Positions 25,104 through 34,342 of a DNA stretch of 64,000 nucleotides are shown one piece after another; the stretch's first letter is position 1; each line of letters begins with the position of its first letter. The DNA is from Bog-473 sp963736525. Lineage in GTDB: Bacteria > Actinomycetota > Acidimicrobiia > Acidimicrobiales > RAAP-2. Under the pieces are notes generated by a model that saw nothing but the letters and a program-made list of their open reading frames with translations, was not told the origin of the DNA and searched no databases. Where the stretch lies: assembly GCA_963736525.1 (NCBI GenBank), contig CAVTPF010000018.1:62001-126000 (forward strand), written 5' to 3'. A program made the position numbers and the translations under genes.

Positions 25104-26609
25104 GTGCAGGCGAGCGTCCAGGCCGTCGAGACACGCAATGTGCCGACGGCGGACGCCACTGCCCGATCCGGACCGGCGGACGCCGGCGCAGGCGTCGGGA
25201 CGCCGCCGCCCCGGCATCGGATGTCCTCCCGGGCGATCGAGCTCCTCGGATTGGCGCTCGGCCTCGGCTTCGTCACGGCAGTCGCGCTCGGGCACGACCT
25301 GTCCAACGACGAGTTCTGGCAGCTGGCGGCGGGGCAGTGGATGCTGGCGCATCACGCCATCATCGGCCTCGATCCCTTCAGCTACACCGAGGCGCACCGA
25401 CGCTGGGTGACCGACGAATGGGGATCCGAGGTCGCCCTGGCCTTGCTCTTCCGGGCGTTCGGGTCGGCGGCCTACAGCGTCTACGCCGCCGTCCTGGGCG
25501 GCTGCTGCCTGCTCGCCAGTGCGGCCTACGCCCGTGCGCTGGGTGCCCGGGGCGGAAGGGTCGTGGCCATCGTCCTCCTGCTCGCGGTGGGCATCGCCGG
25601 CGTGGCGGCCGAGGACAGGGGCCTCGACTTCTCCCTCGTGTGGCTCCCGTTGGAGTTGCTGGTGCTGAGCAAAGCGCGGGACAACCCGCGCTGGCTGTTC
25701 GTGCTGCCGCTGCTCTGCGTGGCCTGGGTCAACACGCACGGGTCGATCCTCATCGGCCTCCTCGTGCTCGGCGTCGAACTGGCGTGGTCACTGGTGCCGG
25801 GCCGGGCGGTGGCGCGCCTCGGCGGGGTGGGGCAGTCGTCGTACGCCGGTCCGCTCGCGCTGGCGCTGATCGGCAGCTCGATCGCGTCATGTCTCACGCC
25901 CTACGGCCCGGGGCTCCTGACCTACGACGTCGCCGTGACCCGCAACACCCAGATCGCCCAGTACATCAGCGAGTGGAACTCGCCGGACTTCCACTCGCTG
26001 ATGGTCGTCCTGGTCTACTGCGTGCCGCTGGCCCTTCTGGTGGCCTGCCTGCGCATGCGTCGCATCCCCGTGCTCGAGGGGTCGCTGGCTGCGTTCCTCT
26101 TCGTCGAGGCGTTGCGGGCACAGCGCCTCGTCGTATACCTCATGGTGGTCGCCGTCGGTTTGGCGGCCGTGCTGCCGGCCCGGCCGCCCTGGGGGGCGAC
26201 GGCGCGCCGCTGGGCGGGGGCGGGCATGGCCGTCTTCGCCATCGTCATCCTCGCCGCCCCCTCGGTGCCCGCCGGCACCGTCGCACCGACGCTGCCTGTG
26301 CAGGCCTTCGACGATCTGGGCTCGCACCCCGGACGCATCTTCACGGAGTACACGTGGGGCGACTACTCCATCGCCCGCCATCGAGCCACCTTCGTGGACG
26401 GGCGCACGGACCTCTTCGAGGGCGCAGTGCTCAGGGACTTCTTCGCGGTGACAGGCCTGACCACGAATCCCGACCCGATCTTCGCCGCCTACGACGTCTC
26501 CTATGTGGTGTGGGCGCCCGGCACACCGCTGGCCGAGTACCTCACCCACGACCCGCGGTGGCACGTGATCGACCGGACGCCGGTCGCCCTGGTCTTCGCC
26601 CGGCGGTAG
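25104..26609 (+). CDS. GT-C-like polytopic membrane protein
   Basis: 501 residues from GTG 25104, chosen for the AGGGGGGA just upstream. After a roughly 45-residue cytoplasmic tail there are about ten membrane segments. The first outer loop reads HDLSNDEFWQLAAGQWML...DPFSYTEAHRRWVTDEWGSE, the acidic loop pattern (D..W...AG..., D.FSYT...W...EW) of polyprenol-linked sugar transferases. A C-terminal outer domain of about 110 residues (GRIFTEYTWGDYSIARHRATFVDGR) looks like the soluble domain of oligosaccharyl- or arabinosyl-transferase relatives. Sugar and acceptor are unknown; a non-catalytic role is possible. Confidence 0.65.
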   Translation: MQASVQAVETRNVPTADATARSGPADAGAGVGTPPPRHRMSSRAIELLGLALGLGFVTAVALGHDLSNDEFWQLAAGQWMLAHHAIIGLDPFSYTEAHRRWVTDEWGSEVALALLFRAFGSAAYSVYAAVLGGCCLLASAAYARALGARGGRVVAIVLLLAVGIAGVAAEDRGLDFSLVWLPLELLVLSKARDNPRWLFVLPLLCVAWVNTHGSILIGLLVLGVELAWSLVPGRAVARLGGVGQSSYAGPLALALIGSSIASCLTPYGPGLLTYDVAVTRNTQIAQYISEWNSPDFHSLMVVLVYCVPLALLVACLRMRRIPVLEGSLAAFLFVEALRAQRLVVYLMVVAVGLAAVLPARPPWGATARRWAGAGMAVFAIVILAAPSVPAGTVAPTLPVQAFDDLGSHPGRIFTEYTWGDYSIARHRATFVDGRTDLFEGAVLRDFFAVTGLTTNPDPIFAAYDVSYVVWAPGTPLAEYLTHDPRWHVIDRTPVALVFARR

Positions 26610-26657
26610 CGCCGGTGGTATGACGCTCGGCTGGGTCGCCGCGGCCGCACAGCCGGG

Positions 26658-27437
26658 TCAGCCGCGCGCCGCTTCGATGCCGCGCACGTCGCCGTCCTCG
26701 TCGGCCCAGGTCTGCACGGACACGTAGCCCAGGCGTTCCATGAGTGGGCGGATCAGCTCGGCCTGGTCGCCGCCCAGCTCGAGGAGCAACGCGCCGCCGC
26801 GGCGCAGGAAGTGGGGCGCACCGATGACGACCCGGCACAGCGTCTCGGTGCCGTCGCGGCCCCCGTCGTAGAGGGCGGCGTCCTCGAAGGTCAACGTGTC
26901 GCGGGGCAGGAGGCGCAGCTCGGGGGTCGGGACATAGGGCACCACGGCGACGACGACATCGGTCCGACCCTCGAGTTCGTCCGGCACGGGCGCGAACAGG
27001 TCGCCCGCGAACGCCTCCACCCCGTTGACGCGCGCGCAGGCCACGGCCCGCCGGTCGATGTCCGTGGCCACCACGCGCGCGCCGGGCTTGGCGTGTTGCA
27101 GGGCCAGGGCCACGGCGCCCGACCCGGTGCACACGTCGATGGCGGCACCACCTGCAGGAAGCCGGTCGGCGGCCCGCCGGGCCAGCTCGACGCTCTGCCA
27201 CCGGGGCACGTAGACGCCCGGGTCGACGTGTACGTCCAGGTCGTCGAAGGACGCGCGCCCGCTGAGCCAGGCCAGCGGCTCCCCGGCCAGGCGGCGCGCC
27301 GCGAGCGTCTCGAGGGTCGCGGCGTCCCCGGCCGCGGCATCGATCAGCTCGCGTGCTTCCTCCGCGGCCGCGACGAACCCCGCCGCCGCGAGGGTGTCGG
27401 CGAGCCGAACGGGGTCGGGGTCGACAGGCCCGCTCAG
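26658..27437 (-). CDS. PrmC/HemK-like glutamine methyltransferase homologue, probable CTG start
   Basis: From 27209 downward it reads as a SAM methyltransferase (AAIDVCTGSGAVALAL; VVATDIDRRAVACARVNG). Reading upstream in frame continues clear homology to the helical N-domain of PrmC (LETLAARRLAGEPLAWLSG, then FDDLDVHVDPGVYVPRW), yet no ATG, GTG or TTG occurs in that stretch. The best start is CTG 27437, which overlaps the TGA of the upstream MFS gene as CTGA, giving 259 residues. The catalytic NPPY (NAPY in the actinobacterial subfamily) is VVPY at residues 165-168, so the Asn that holds the Gln side chain is missing. It may have lost GGQ methylation or work on another substrate. Confidence 0.75.
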   Translation of the reverse strand: MSGPVDPDPVRLADTLAAAGFVAAAEEARELIDAAAGDAATLETLAARRLAGEPLAWLSGRASFDDLDVHVDPGVYVPRWQSVELARRAADRLPAGGAAIDVCTGSGAVALALQHAKPGARVVATDIDRRAVACARVNGVEAFAGDLFAPVPDELEGRTDVVVAVVPYVPTPELRLLPRDTLTFEDAALYDGGRDGTETLCRVVIGAPHFLRRGGALLLELGGDQAELIRPLMERLGYVSVQTWADEDGDVRGIEAARG

Positions 27438-29026
27438 TCGAGCATCGCCCCGGCGACTCGGGGCCCCCGCTCGCCGCCGTCGGACGGGGCGCCCGTACGG
27501 CTCTCCGGGTCCGTGCCGCTATCCGTGTCGGTGCTCGCGCCGCCCGGCGCCGCCACGGCGGCGTGATCGGGCAGGAACAGCGTCGGGATGAAGGCGATCA
27601 GGATCGCCCCCACCGACCACCAGAAGGTGTGGGCGAACGCGGCGGCCACCGGGTCGGCAACGGCGGGCGGCAGCTTGACGGTGGAGCCGATGATCCCGGC
27701 GCTCCCACCGGCCTTGGTCGCCGCGGCCCCGAGGTTGGCCACGATCTGGCGCTCGAGCACCACGGCGAAGAGCGCGGTGGCGACGGAGCCGCCGACGAGC
27801 CGCACGATGTTCATCACCGTCGAGGCCTTGGGGATCTCTGCGTGGTTGAGGTCGAAGTACGCCGCTGCGGTGACCGGCATCATGGAGAGGCCGAGCCCCA
27901 GGCCGCGCGCGAAGAGCGTGACGGCCAGCAGCGCCTCGTTGGTCGAGGCGGTGACGAAGGCCAAGGGGACCGTCGCCGCCGCCATCAAGAGGATGCCCAC
28001 CGGCACGACTCGGCGGGGCCCCAGGCGGTCGGTCACGCTGCCGGCCCAGCGCATGATGCAGGCAGCGCCGATGCCCTGGGGCGCCATCAGGAGCCCGGCC
28101 ACCCAGGCGTCCTGGCCACGGGCCACCTGGTAGTAGAGCGGCAAGAGGAACATGGAGCCGAACAGCGTGGCGCCGATCACGAAGATGCACACGTTGGCGA
28201 TGGCGAAGTTGCGGTGCTTGAAGGGGTGGAGCTCGAGGAGCGGGTTCTTCACGTGCAGGGCGTGGAGGATGAAGGTGGCCAACAATGCGACGCCCAGGAC
28301 GAAGCTCACGACGACGGAGGTGCTGGTGAAGCTGCCGGTCGTCCCGACCTCGGAGAGCGCGTAGACGAGGGCGGCGAGGCCGGGGGACAACAGGCAGAAC
28401 CCCAGCCGGTCGAAGGCGGTGGGGAAGCGCTCCTCGCTGTCGAACCGGGGGAGCCAGCGGCTCGACAGGATCAGCGTGACGATGCCGATGGGCACGTTGA
28501 TGTAGAAGATCCAGCGCCAGCTGTAGTTGGACACGATGAGGCCGCCGATGACCGGACCCATGATCGGACCCATGACCATGGGCACCCCGATGATGCTCAT
28601 GACCCGGCCCATGCGCTGCGGGCCCGAGGCACGAGCCAGGATCGACTGACCGACGGGGAGCAACATGCCCCCGCCGACGCCCTGGAGCACCCGGAAGGCG
28701 ATGAGCGAGTTGGCCGACCAGGCCAGGCCGCAGAGGCTGGAGCCGATGATGAAGAGGCCGAGCGAGGTCATCCAGATCAACTTCGCCCCGAAGCGGTCGA
28801 CGGCCCACCCGGTGACCGGCGTCACCATGGCGAGCGCCAACAGGTAGCCCGTCGCCACCCACTGGATGGTCGTCACGGAGACGTGGAAGTCGCGGCCCAG
28901 GGTGGCCAGCGCGACGGCCACGATGGTGGTGTCGAGGATCGACATGATGGAGCCCAGGACGACGACGGTGGACGTGCGCCGGAGCTCGGGTGTCAGGGTG
29001 AAGGCGTTGGCCTGGGAGCGTGCCAT
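27434..29026 (-). CDS. DHA2-family MFS drug exporter (14 TM)
   Basis: 530 residues with about 14 membrane segments. TM1 ends SIMSILDTTIVAVALATL, the DHA2 motif D1; motif A is GWAVDRFGAKLIW; motif C is MVMGPIMGPVIGG in TM5, typical of H+-driven antiporters such as EmrB/QacA. It should export hydrophobic or cationic compounds. It is divergently arranged with a MarR-family repressor gene 67 bases away, the classical layout of a drug-induced pump. The PrmC-like gene is coupled to its end. Confidence 0.9.
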   Translation of the reverse strand: MARSQANAFTLTPELRRTSTVVVLGSIMSILDTTIVAVALATLGRDFHVSVTTIQWVATGYLLALAMVTPVTGWAVDRFGAKLIWMTSLGLFIIGSSLCGLAWSANSLIAFRVLQGVGGGMLLPVGQSILARASGPQRMGRVMSIIGVPMVMGPIMGPVIGGLIVSNYSWRWIFYINVPIGIVTLILSSRWLPRFDSEERFPTAFDRLGFCLLSPGLAALVYALSEVGTTGSFTSTSVVVSFVLGVALLATFILHALHVKNPLLELHPFKHRNFAIANVCIFVIGATLFGSMFLLPLYYQVARGQDAWVAGLLMAPQGIGAACIMRWAGSVTDRLGPRRVVPVGILLMAAATVPLAFVTASTNEALLAVTLFARGLGLGLSMMPVTAAAYFDLNHAEIPKASTVMNIVRLVGGSVATALFAVVLERQIVANLGAAATKAGGSAGIIGSTVKLPPAVADPVAAAFAHTFWWSVGAILIAFIPTLFLPDHAAVAAPGGASTDTDSGTDPESRTGAPSDGGERGPRVAGAMLD

Positions 29027-29027
29027 G

Positions 29028-29045
29028 AGATTACTTCAGATTACT
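29028..29045. promoter_or_regulatory. Pair of AGATTACT octamers between the pump and marR genes
   Basis: AGATTACT occurs at 29028-29035 and 29038-29045, exactly ten bases apart, in an AT-rich patch directly before the pump start codon. The second copy contains the probable -10 box of the pump promoter. Likely binding site for the divergent MarR protein. Confidence 0.45.
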
Positions 29046-29065
29046 CAAAGATAGGGAGTTGTCAA
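29038..29065 (-). promoter_or_regulatory. Sigma70-type promoter of the DHA2 pump
   Basis: On the minus strand a perfect TTGACA (29065-29060) is followed after 16 bases by TAATCT (29043-29038). It is the best -35/-10 pair I found in the window. Confidence 0.6.
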
Positions 29066-29093
29066 AGACTGTCGGCGGTGGGAGACTTGGCGC

Positions 29094-29558
29094 ATGGGAC
29101 TGGCCGAGGACGCCTTCGAGCGCCTGCGTCGCGTCGCCTTCGAGGGCGAGTACGTCGAGCGGATGGCTGCGCTCGGGGTGCGCATGAAGCTCTCGCCGGG
29201 GGTGATGAAGACCCTGATGCGCCTGGCCAAGGCGGACGGCGTCTCCATGGGGGAGATGGCCCGGGGCATCGGCGTCGACCCGTCGTACATCACCGCGTTG
29301 GTCGACGACCTCGACGAACGCGGCCTGGCTCGCCGCGAGCCGGCGCCCGACGACAGGCGGGTCAAGATCATCGTGCTGACCGACGCCGGCCGGGCCCTGG
29401 CCTGCGAGATCGACGCGGCGCTCTCGGTGCCGCCGGCGGCCTTCTCGGCGTTGTCGCAGTCGGAGTTGCGCCAGCTGCGTGACGTGTTGGACAAGGTGGT
29501 CGAGGCCGAGACGGCGACCCGCGCCGCCGGTGTGAAGGTGGGAGCGGCGTCGCCGTAG
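29094..29558 (+). CDS. MarR-family transcriptional repressor
   Basis: 154 residues. The winged helix is clear: LSPGVMKTLMRLAKADGVSMGEMARGIGVDPSYITALVDDLDERGLARREPAPDDRRVKIIVLTDAGRAL, including the DxRxK wing (DDRRVK) that contacts DNA. N- and C-terminal helices for dimerisation flank it. GGGAG lies nine bases before ATG 29094. It is divergent from the DHA2 pump gene and very likely represses it, being released by a drug-like ligand. No Cys suggests it is not a redox sensor. Confidence 0.9.
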   Translation: MGLAEDAFERLRRVAFEGEYVERMAALGVRMKLSPGVMKTLMRLAKADGVSMGEMARGIGVDPSYITALVDDLDERGLARREPAPDDRRVKIIVLTDAGRALACEIDAALSVPPAAFSALSQSELRQLRDVLDKVVEAETATRAAGVKVGAASP

Positions 29559-29647
29559 CTCACACCGCCTCGGGCGCCCCGGTAGCGTCGTGCCGTGGTG
29601 ACGGGAGGGAGCCGGGCTGCGGAGGCTGGCGAGCGCAGGGGCAACGA

Positions 29648-30559
29648 GTGACCGCCATGCCCGCGGTGAGCGTGGAGCACCTCGCCAAGTCCTACGGGGA
29701 CACCGTGGCCGTGCGCGACGTCAGCTTCGAGGTGCACAGGGGCGAGGTGTTCGCGTTGCTCGGTCCGAACGGCGCCGGCAAGACCACGACCGTCGAGATC
29801 CTCGAGGGGTTCCGCCAGCGCAGCGCCGGACGGGTGCAGACGCTCGGTGTCGACCCGTACGACCGCAGCACACAGCGTTGGCTGCGGACGCGCATCGGCG
29901 TGGTCCTGCAGGAGCTCGCCATCGAGCCGTACTACTCGGTGCGCCAGGTGCTGTCGCGCAACGCGGGGTACTACCCGAACGCACGACCCGTGGACGAGGT
30001 GATTGAGCTGATCGGCCTGGGCGAGAAGGCGGACGAGCGGGTCAAGAAGCTGTCAGGCGGTCAGCAGCGTCGCCTTGACGTCGGGCTCGGCATCATCGGG
30101 AACCCGGACCTTCTGTTTCTCGACGAGCCGACCACCGGCCTGGACCCGGCGGGGCGCCGTGACACCTGGGACCTGATCAAGCGCCTGTCAGCGGCCGGGA
30201 CGACCGTCCTGCTGACGACGCACTACATGGACGAGGTGGAGGCGCTGGCCCACCGGGTGGCCGTCCTGTTCGGCCAGGAGATCGTGGCCAGCGGCACACC
30301 CTCGTCCATCGGAGGGCGGGACCTGGGCGCGGTCACCATCCGCTTCCGCCTGCCCGATGGGGTGGGCGTGGAGGAGCTCCCGATGATGGCGGAAAGGGTG
30401 GACGACGGCCACGTGGTGGTCCACACCGAGGACGAACTGCGCGTGCTGCACGAGCTGACGGGATGGGCGCTGGAGGGCGGCCACGCGTTGGCGGGACTGT
30501 CGGTGCTGCGGGTGTCGCTGGAGGACATCTATCTCGGGCTCACGAGGTCGGGCGCATGA
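29648..30559 (+). CDS. ABC-2-type exporter, ATP-binding subunit
   Basis: 303 residues (GTG 29648 with AGGGG upstream; ATG 29657 is an alternative). Walker A GPNGAGKTTT, Q-loop VVLQELAIEPYYSVRQVL, signature KKLSGGQQRRLDVGLGIIG, Walker B LLFLDEPTTGLDP, switch LLTTHYMDEVEAL. The layout and C-terminal domain match DrrA/CcmA-like ATPases that power two-component ABC-2 exporters of drugs, lipids or glycans. It is translationally coupled (ATGA) to the permease gene downstream. The substrate is unknown. Confidence 0.9.
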   Translation: MTAMPAVSVEHLAKSYGDTVAVRDVSFEVHRGEVFALLGPNGAGKTTTVEILEGFRQRSAGRVQTLGVDPYDRSTQRWLRTRIGVVLQELAIEPYYSVRQVLSRNAGYYPNARPVDEVIELIGLGEKADERVKKLSGGQQRRLDVGLGIIGNPDLLFLDEPTTGLDPAGRRDTWDLIKRLSAAGTTVLLTTHYMDEVEALAHRVAVLFGQEIVASGTPSSIGGRDLGAVTIRFRLPDGVGVEELPMMAERVDDGHVVVHTEDELRVLHELTGWALEGGHALAGLSVLRVSLEDIYLGLTRSGA

Positions 30560-31392
30560 GCGCGTCGCCCGGCGCGGGTGATGCGGGTGCCCTGGAGGTC
30601 CCCGAGCGGGGATCGTTCCGCGGGTTGAGCGACGCGCCCCTGGTGGCGCGCCAGGTCGGGTTCGAGCAGCTGTCGTTCTGGCTCAATCCGATCGGCGCGC
30701 TCATGACGATCGCGTTCTCCGTCGTCTTCTTGATCCTGCTCGGCGCCACGGCGGGGACGTCCATCGTGAGCTCCTACGGCCACATCCGCCTGATCGACTA
30801 CTACGTAGCGGGCTTCTGCGCCTACGGCGTCATGGCCGCCTGCTTCACGATCCTGGCCATCACACTGGTGAACCGGCGCGAGACGGGGCTGTTGAAGCGC
30901 CTGCGCCTGAGTCCGCTCCCGACCTGGATGGCCATGGCCGCCCTGCTGGTGAACTCCATGATCATCGCCACACTGGGCGTGGTGCTGCTGCTGGTCGTGG
31001 GGCGTGTCGGCTACGGCGTGCACGGACCCGTCCACTGGCTGCCCTTCGTCGTGACGCTGGTCGTGGCGATGCTCTGCTACAGCGCGCTGGGGGTGGGGAT
31101 CAGCACCCTGGTGCCGAACCAGGACTCGGCCGGCCCGATCGTGAGCCTGACCTTCTTCATCCTGGTCGCCCTGTCCGGGCTGTGGTTCCCCATCGCACCG
31201 GGTTCGGGGTTGGCCAGCTTTGCCAATTTCTTCCCCATTCGCCACCTGATCAACGCGCTGGTGGGCTCGTTCACCGGGCAGCCGGGAGCGCCGCTGTGGC
31301 CCTGGCACGACCTTGGGGTCATGGCCATCTGGGGCGTGGCGGGGGCGTTCGTCGGGCTGCGGCGCTGGAGCTGGTCGCCCAAACGCGGGTGA
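30556..31392 (+). CDS. ABC-2-type exporter, permease subunit
   Basis: 278 residues starting at ATG 30556, which overlaps the stop of the ATPase gene. A cytoplasmic N-tail with a conserved amphipathic stretch (VARQVGFEQLSFWLNPIG) precedes six membrane segments; LVNRRETGLLKRLRLSPLP is the coupling-helix region that contacts the ATPase and typical of DrrB/YadH-like permeases. It forms the export channel with the preceding protein, probably as two copies of each. Confidence 0.88.
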   Translation: MSASPGAGDAGALEVPERGSFRGLSDAPLVARQVGFEQLSFWLNPIGALMTIAFSVVFLILLGATAGTSIVSSYGHIRLIDYYVAGFCAYGVMAACFTILAITLVNRRETGLLKRLRLSPLPTWMAMAALLVNSMIIATLGVVLLLVVGRVGYGVHGPVHWLPFVVTLVVAMLCYSALGVGISTLVPNQDSAGPIVSLTFFILVALSGLWFPIAPGSGLASFANFFPIRHLINALVGSFTGQPGAPLWPWHDLGVMAIWGVAGAFVGLRRWSWSPKRG

Positions 31393-31454
31393 ACGCCCCG
31401 TCGCGGTGGCGGCGGGCCGGGCGCGCCCACCTTCGCATCGGCTAGAAGAATGCG

Positions 31455-33032
31455 GTGAGTCCCGACGCAGCACCGACGCATCTCCGGCCCGCCACATACG
31501 CCCTCACCCACCCGGAGCGGCCCGCGGTGATCACGTCCTCGGGCCAGGTCGTCACCTTCGCCGAGCTCGAGGCGCGCTCGTGCCGGCTGGCTCAGGCACT
31601 GTTCGCGCACGGGCTGCGGCCCGGTGACCATGTGGCCGTGCTGCTGCCCAACGACCACCGGACCCACGAGGTGGCGTTCGGGCTGCAGCGCTCCGGCCTG
31701 TACTACACGTTGGTCAATACGCATCTCGCCGCCGAGGAGGCTGCCTACATCGTCGAGGACTGTGGCGCCCACGCGCTGATCACCTCCGCGGCCCTGGCCC
31801 CCCTGACCGCGGAGCTGGTCGCGTTGACACCGGCGGTGGAGCTCAGGCTGATGCTGGGCGATACGGCGAGGCCGGGCTACGCGTCCTATGACGAGTTCGT
31901 GGCGGATTTCCCCGCCGAGCCCCTGGACGACGAGGTCGAGGGCTTTCCGATGCTGTACTCATCGGGCACGACAGGCCGACCCAAGGGGGTCCGCCGGCCC
32001 CTGACCGGGGAGGCTTTCGGTACCTCCGCCACCCTGGCACCCATGCTCGACCGCATCATGGGCTTCCGCGAAGGAGACGTGTACCTGAGCCCCGCTCCCC
32101 TCTACCACTCGGCACCCCTGGTCTGGTCGATGACCGTGCAGCGCATGGGTGGCACAGTGGTGGTGATGGAGCATTTCGACCCCGAGGAGTGCCTGCGCCT
32201 CATTGCGGAGCACCGGGTGACACACGCCCAGTTCGTCCCCACCATGTTCGTGCGCATGCTCAAGCTGCCCGACGACGTACGCGGTTCCTTCGACGTCTCG
32301 TCATTGCGCTCGGTGGTCCACGCGGCGGCTCCGTGCGCGCCCGAGGTCAAGCGCAAGATGATCGAGTGGTGGGGCCCGATCATCCACGAGTACTACTCGG
32401 GCACCGAAGGGATGGGCATGACCTGGATCTCCTCCGAGGAGGCGCTGACCCACCCCGGATCGGTGGGCCGGGCCATCTGGGGCGAGGTGCACGTGTGCGG
32501 GGACGACGGCGAGGAGGTACCTGTCGGCGAAGACGGTGTCGTGTACTTCGGAGCGAGGGCCGGCACCCCCGGCTTCGAGTACAACCACGACCCCGAGAAG
32601 ACCCGTCAGACCTTCAACGACAAGGGTTGGAGCACGCTGTGGGACGTCGGCCACCTGGATGCCGACGGCTACTTGTACCTGACCGACCGCAAGCTGTTCA
32701 TGATCGTGTCCGGTGGCGTGAACATCTATCCCCAGGAGGTGGAGGACGTCCTCGTGCTGCACCCCGCCGTGGCCGACGTGGCGGTCTTCGGCGTCCCCGA
32801 GCCCGAGATGGGCGAAGAGGTCAAGGCGGTTGTCCAGCCCGCCCCCGGCTTCGTCGGCGGGGCCGAGCTCGAGGCCGAGATCATCGCCTTCTGCCGTGCC
32901 CACCTCTCGCACTACAAGTGCCCGCGCTCGGTCGACTTCACCGACGCGCTGCCCCGAGGGGAGAACGGCAAGCTCTACAAGAAGGCGCTGCGCGAGGCCT
33001 ACTGGGCCAGCTCGGCCCCCAGCACCACCTGA
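31455..33032 (+). CDS. Acyl-CoA synthetase (FadD-like, AMP-binding)
   Basis: 525 residues. The ATP/AMP motif LYSSGTTGRPKGVRRP is near residue 165; the adenylate motif YYSGTEGMGMTWI near 310; the hinge LTDRKLFMIVSGGVNIYPQEVEDVL near 410; and the catalytic Lys region PRGENGKLYKKALR near 505. It should activate a carboxylic acid to its CoA thioester in two steps. It resembles the FadD4/long-chain group of actinobacteria. Its last 34 bases overlap the end of the convergent MFS gene, so one of the two C-termini is probably not constrained. Confidence 0.88.
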   Translation: MSPDAAPTHLRPATYALTHPERPAVITSSGQVVTFAELEARSCRLAQALFAHGLRPGDHVAVLLPNDHRTHEVAFGLQRSGLYYTLVNTHLAAEEAAYIVEDCGAHALITSAALAPLTAELVALTPAVELRLMLGDTARPGYASYDEFVADFPAEPLDDEVEGFPMLYSSGTTGRPKGVRRPLTGEAFGTSATLAPMLDRIMGFREGDVYLSPAPLYHSAPLVWSMTVQRMGGTVVVMEHFDPEECLRLIAEHRVTHAQFVPTMFVRMLKLPDDVRGSFDVSSLRSVVHAAAPCAPEVKRKMIEWWGPIIHEYYSGTEGMGMTWISSEEALTHPGSVGRAIWGEVHVCGDDGEEVPVGEDGVVYFGARAGTPGFEYNHDPEKTRQTFNDKGWSTLWDVGHLDADGYLYLTDRKLFMIVSGGVNIYPQEVEDVLVLHPAVADVAVFGVPEPEMGEEVKAVVQPAPGFVGGAELEAEIIAFCRAHLSHYKCPRSVDFTDALPRGENGKLYKKALREAYWASSAPSTT

Positions 33033-34342
33033 ACCTCGGGGGGCGGCGGCCGCACGTCGGCGTACCAGGCCAGGAGGAGCGCGACGCCGCCGCCGAAGAG
33101 CAACACGTTGGTGATGCCCACGGCCGCCACCACCGGCCCGATGAGCAGGTTGCCGACACCGACGGTGCCGCCGAACCCCATCATCCACAGCGCCATGACC
33201 CGCCCGCGCACGTTCTCGCGCAGGCGGGACTGCAACGTCGTGTTCAGCGCCGTGATGAACGCGAAGTAGAACGCGCCCGTCACGGCCACGTTGACGTCGG
33301 CGGGTAGCGGGCTCCGCTGCAGGGCGAACGTACAGAGCGACAGGGAGTAGCCGACGAGGCAGACGCGCACCAGCAACGGTTTGGACGTCGTGGCGAAGAC
33401 CGTCCCGATGGAGATGGCGCCGGCCAGGGCGCCGGTGCCGAAGCAGGCGTAGAGGATGCCGTAGTCGGCTGACTTGGACAGATCGATACCGAGGTTGTGG
33501 GCCGCCACGACCGGCATCTGCCCGATGAAGGCGAGCGCGAGGAGCGAGAACACGAACACGGTGACCAGGCAGCGTCCCACCACCTTGTCCTGGCGGGCCA
33601 CCGTGATGCCCGCCGTCAGCTGGCGCCAGCGACTGGACTGGACCGGCGACGGGGGAACGGCGGGAAGGGTCACCATCATCAGCGCGGCCACGACGAACAA
33701 GTAGGTCGCTGCGTTGCCGGCGAAGATCCAGGCCGGCCCGACCAATGAATAGAGCACTCCGCCGATGACCGGGCCGATGACCCGCGAGGCGTTCATCTGG
33801 GCCGAGTTGAGCGATATCGCGCCCGGCAGATCCTCCCGGCCGACGAGCCCCGGCAGGATCGCAGAATAGGTCGGCCCGAACATCGCGCTTCCCGCGCCCA
33901 CCGCGAGCACCATGACCACCAGGAGCACCTTCGACGGATGGGGGGAGAGCACGACGAGTGCCACCCCCAACGAGAACACCAGCTGCTCGAGGGACAGGAT
34001 GATCAGGAGGCGCTTGCGGTCGATTTTGTCGGCGAGCAGGCCGCCCACCATGGGCAGGACCAGCGTGGGGCCCAGCTGGGCGAAGATGATGACGCCGACG
34101 AACGTGCTCGAGTGCGTGAGGTCGTAGGCGTAGGCGCCGAGCACGACGTTCTGCATCCAGGTGCCGATGTTCGAGGCAAACGCCCCGAGGAAGACGATGC
34201 GGAACGTCCGGTGCGAGAGGGCGGCTCGTGCGGTGCCCCTCCGTGGTGGGAGCGGGGTGTCCCCGTCGACGACGGCATCCTCGATCTCCTCGATGGAGAT
34301 GGCGCCGTCGTCGGCGTCCCGCTCGTGTGGCTCCCCCGGCAC
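32999..34342 (-). CDS. MFS_3-type exporter (12 TM)
   Basis: 447 residues. A roughly 40-residue acidic N-terminal tail (DADDGAISIEEIEDAVVDG) precedes twelve membrane segments. Motif A appears as GGLLADKIDRKRLLII after TM2, and SHRTFRIVFLGAFASNIGTWMQNVVLGAYAYDL is the characteristic first segment of the DUF894/EntS-like MFS_3 family, which exports siderophores, macrolides or tetracycline. The start is GTG 34342. It is divergent from the cobalamin operon and convergent with the acyl-CoA synthetase. The substrate is unknown. Confidence 0.85.
   Translation of the reverse strand: MPGEPHERDADDGAISIEEIEDAVVDGDTPLPPRRGTARAALSHRTFRIVFLGAFASNIGTWMQNVVLGAYAYDLTHSSTFVGVIIFAQLGPTLVLPMVGGLLADKIDRKRLLIILSLEQLVFSLGVALVVLSPHPSKVLLVVMVLAVGAGSAMFGPTYSAILPGLVGREDLPGAISLNSAQMNASRVIGPVIGGVLYSLVGPAWIFAGNAATYLFVVAALMMVTLPAVPPSPVQSSRWRQLTAGITVARQDKVVGRCLVTVFVFSLLALAFIGQMPVVAAHNLGIDLSKSADYGILYACFGTGALAGAISIGTVFATTSKPLLVRVCLVGYSLSLCTFALQRSPLPADVNVAVTGAFYFAFITALNTTLQSRLRENVRGRVMALWMMGFGGTVGVGNLLIGPVVAAVGITNVLLFGGGVALLLAWYADVRPPPPEVQVVLGAELAQ

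Noticed and set aside
27353..29482. 709-codon open frame on the plus strand
   Set aside because: It is antisense to the DHA2 pump and PrmC-like genes, has the His/Asp/Gly-rich composition of a mirror frame in high-GC DNA, and no domain. The minus-strand genes are well supported.
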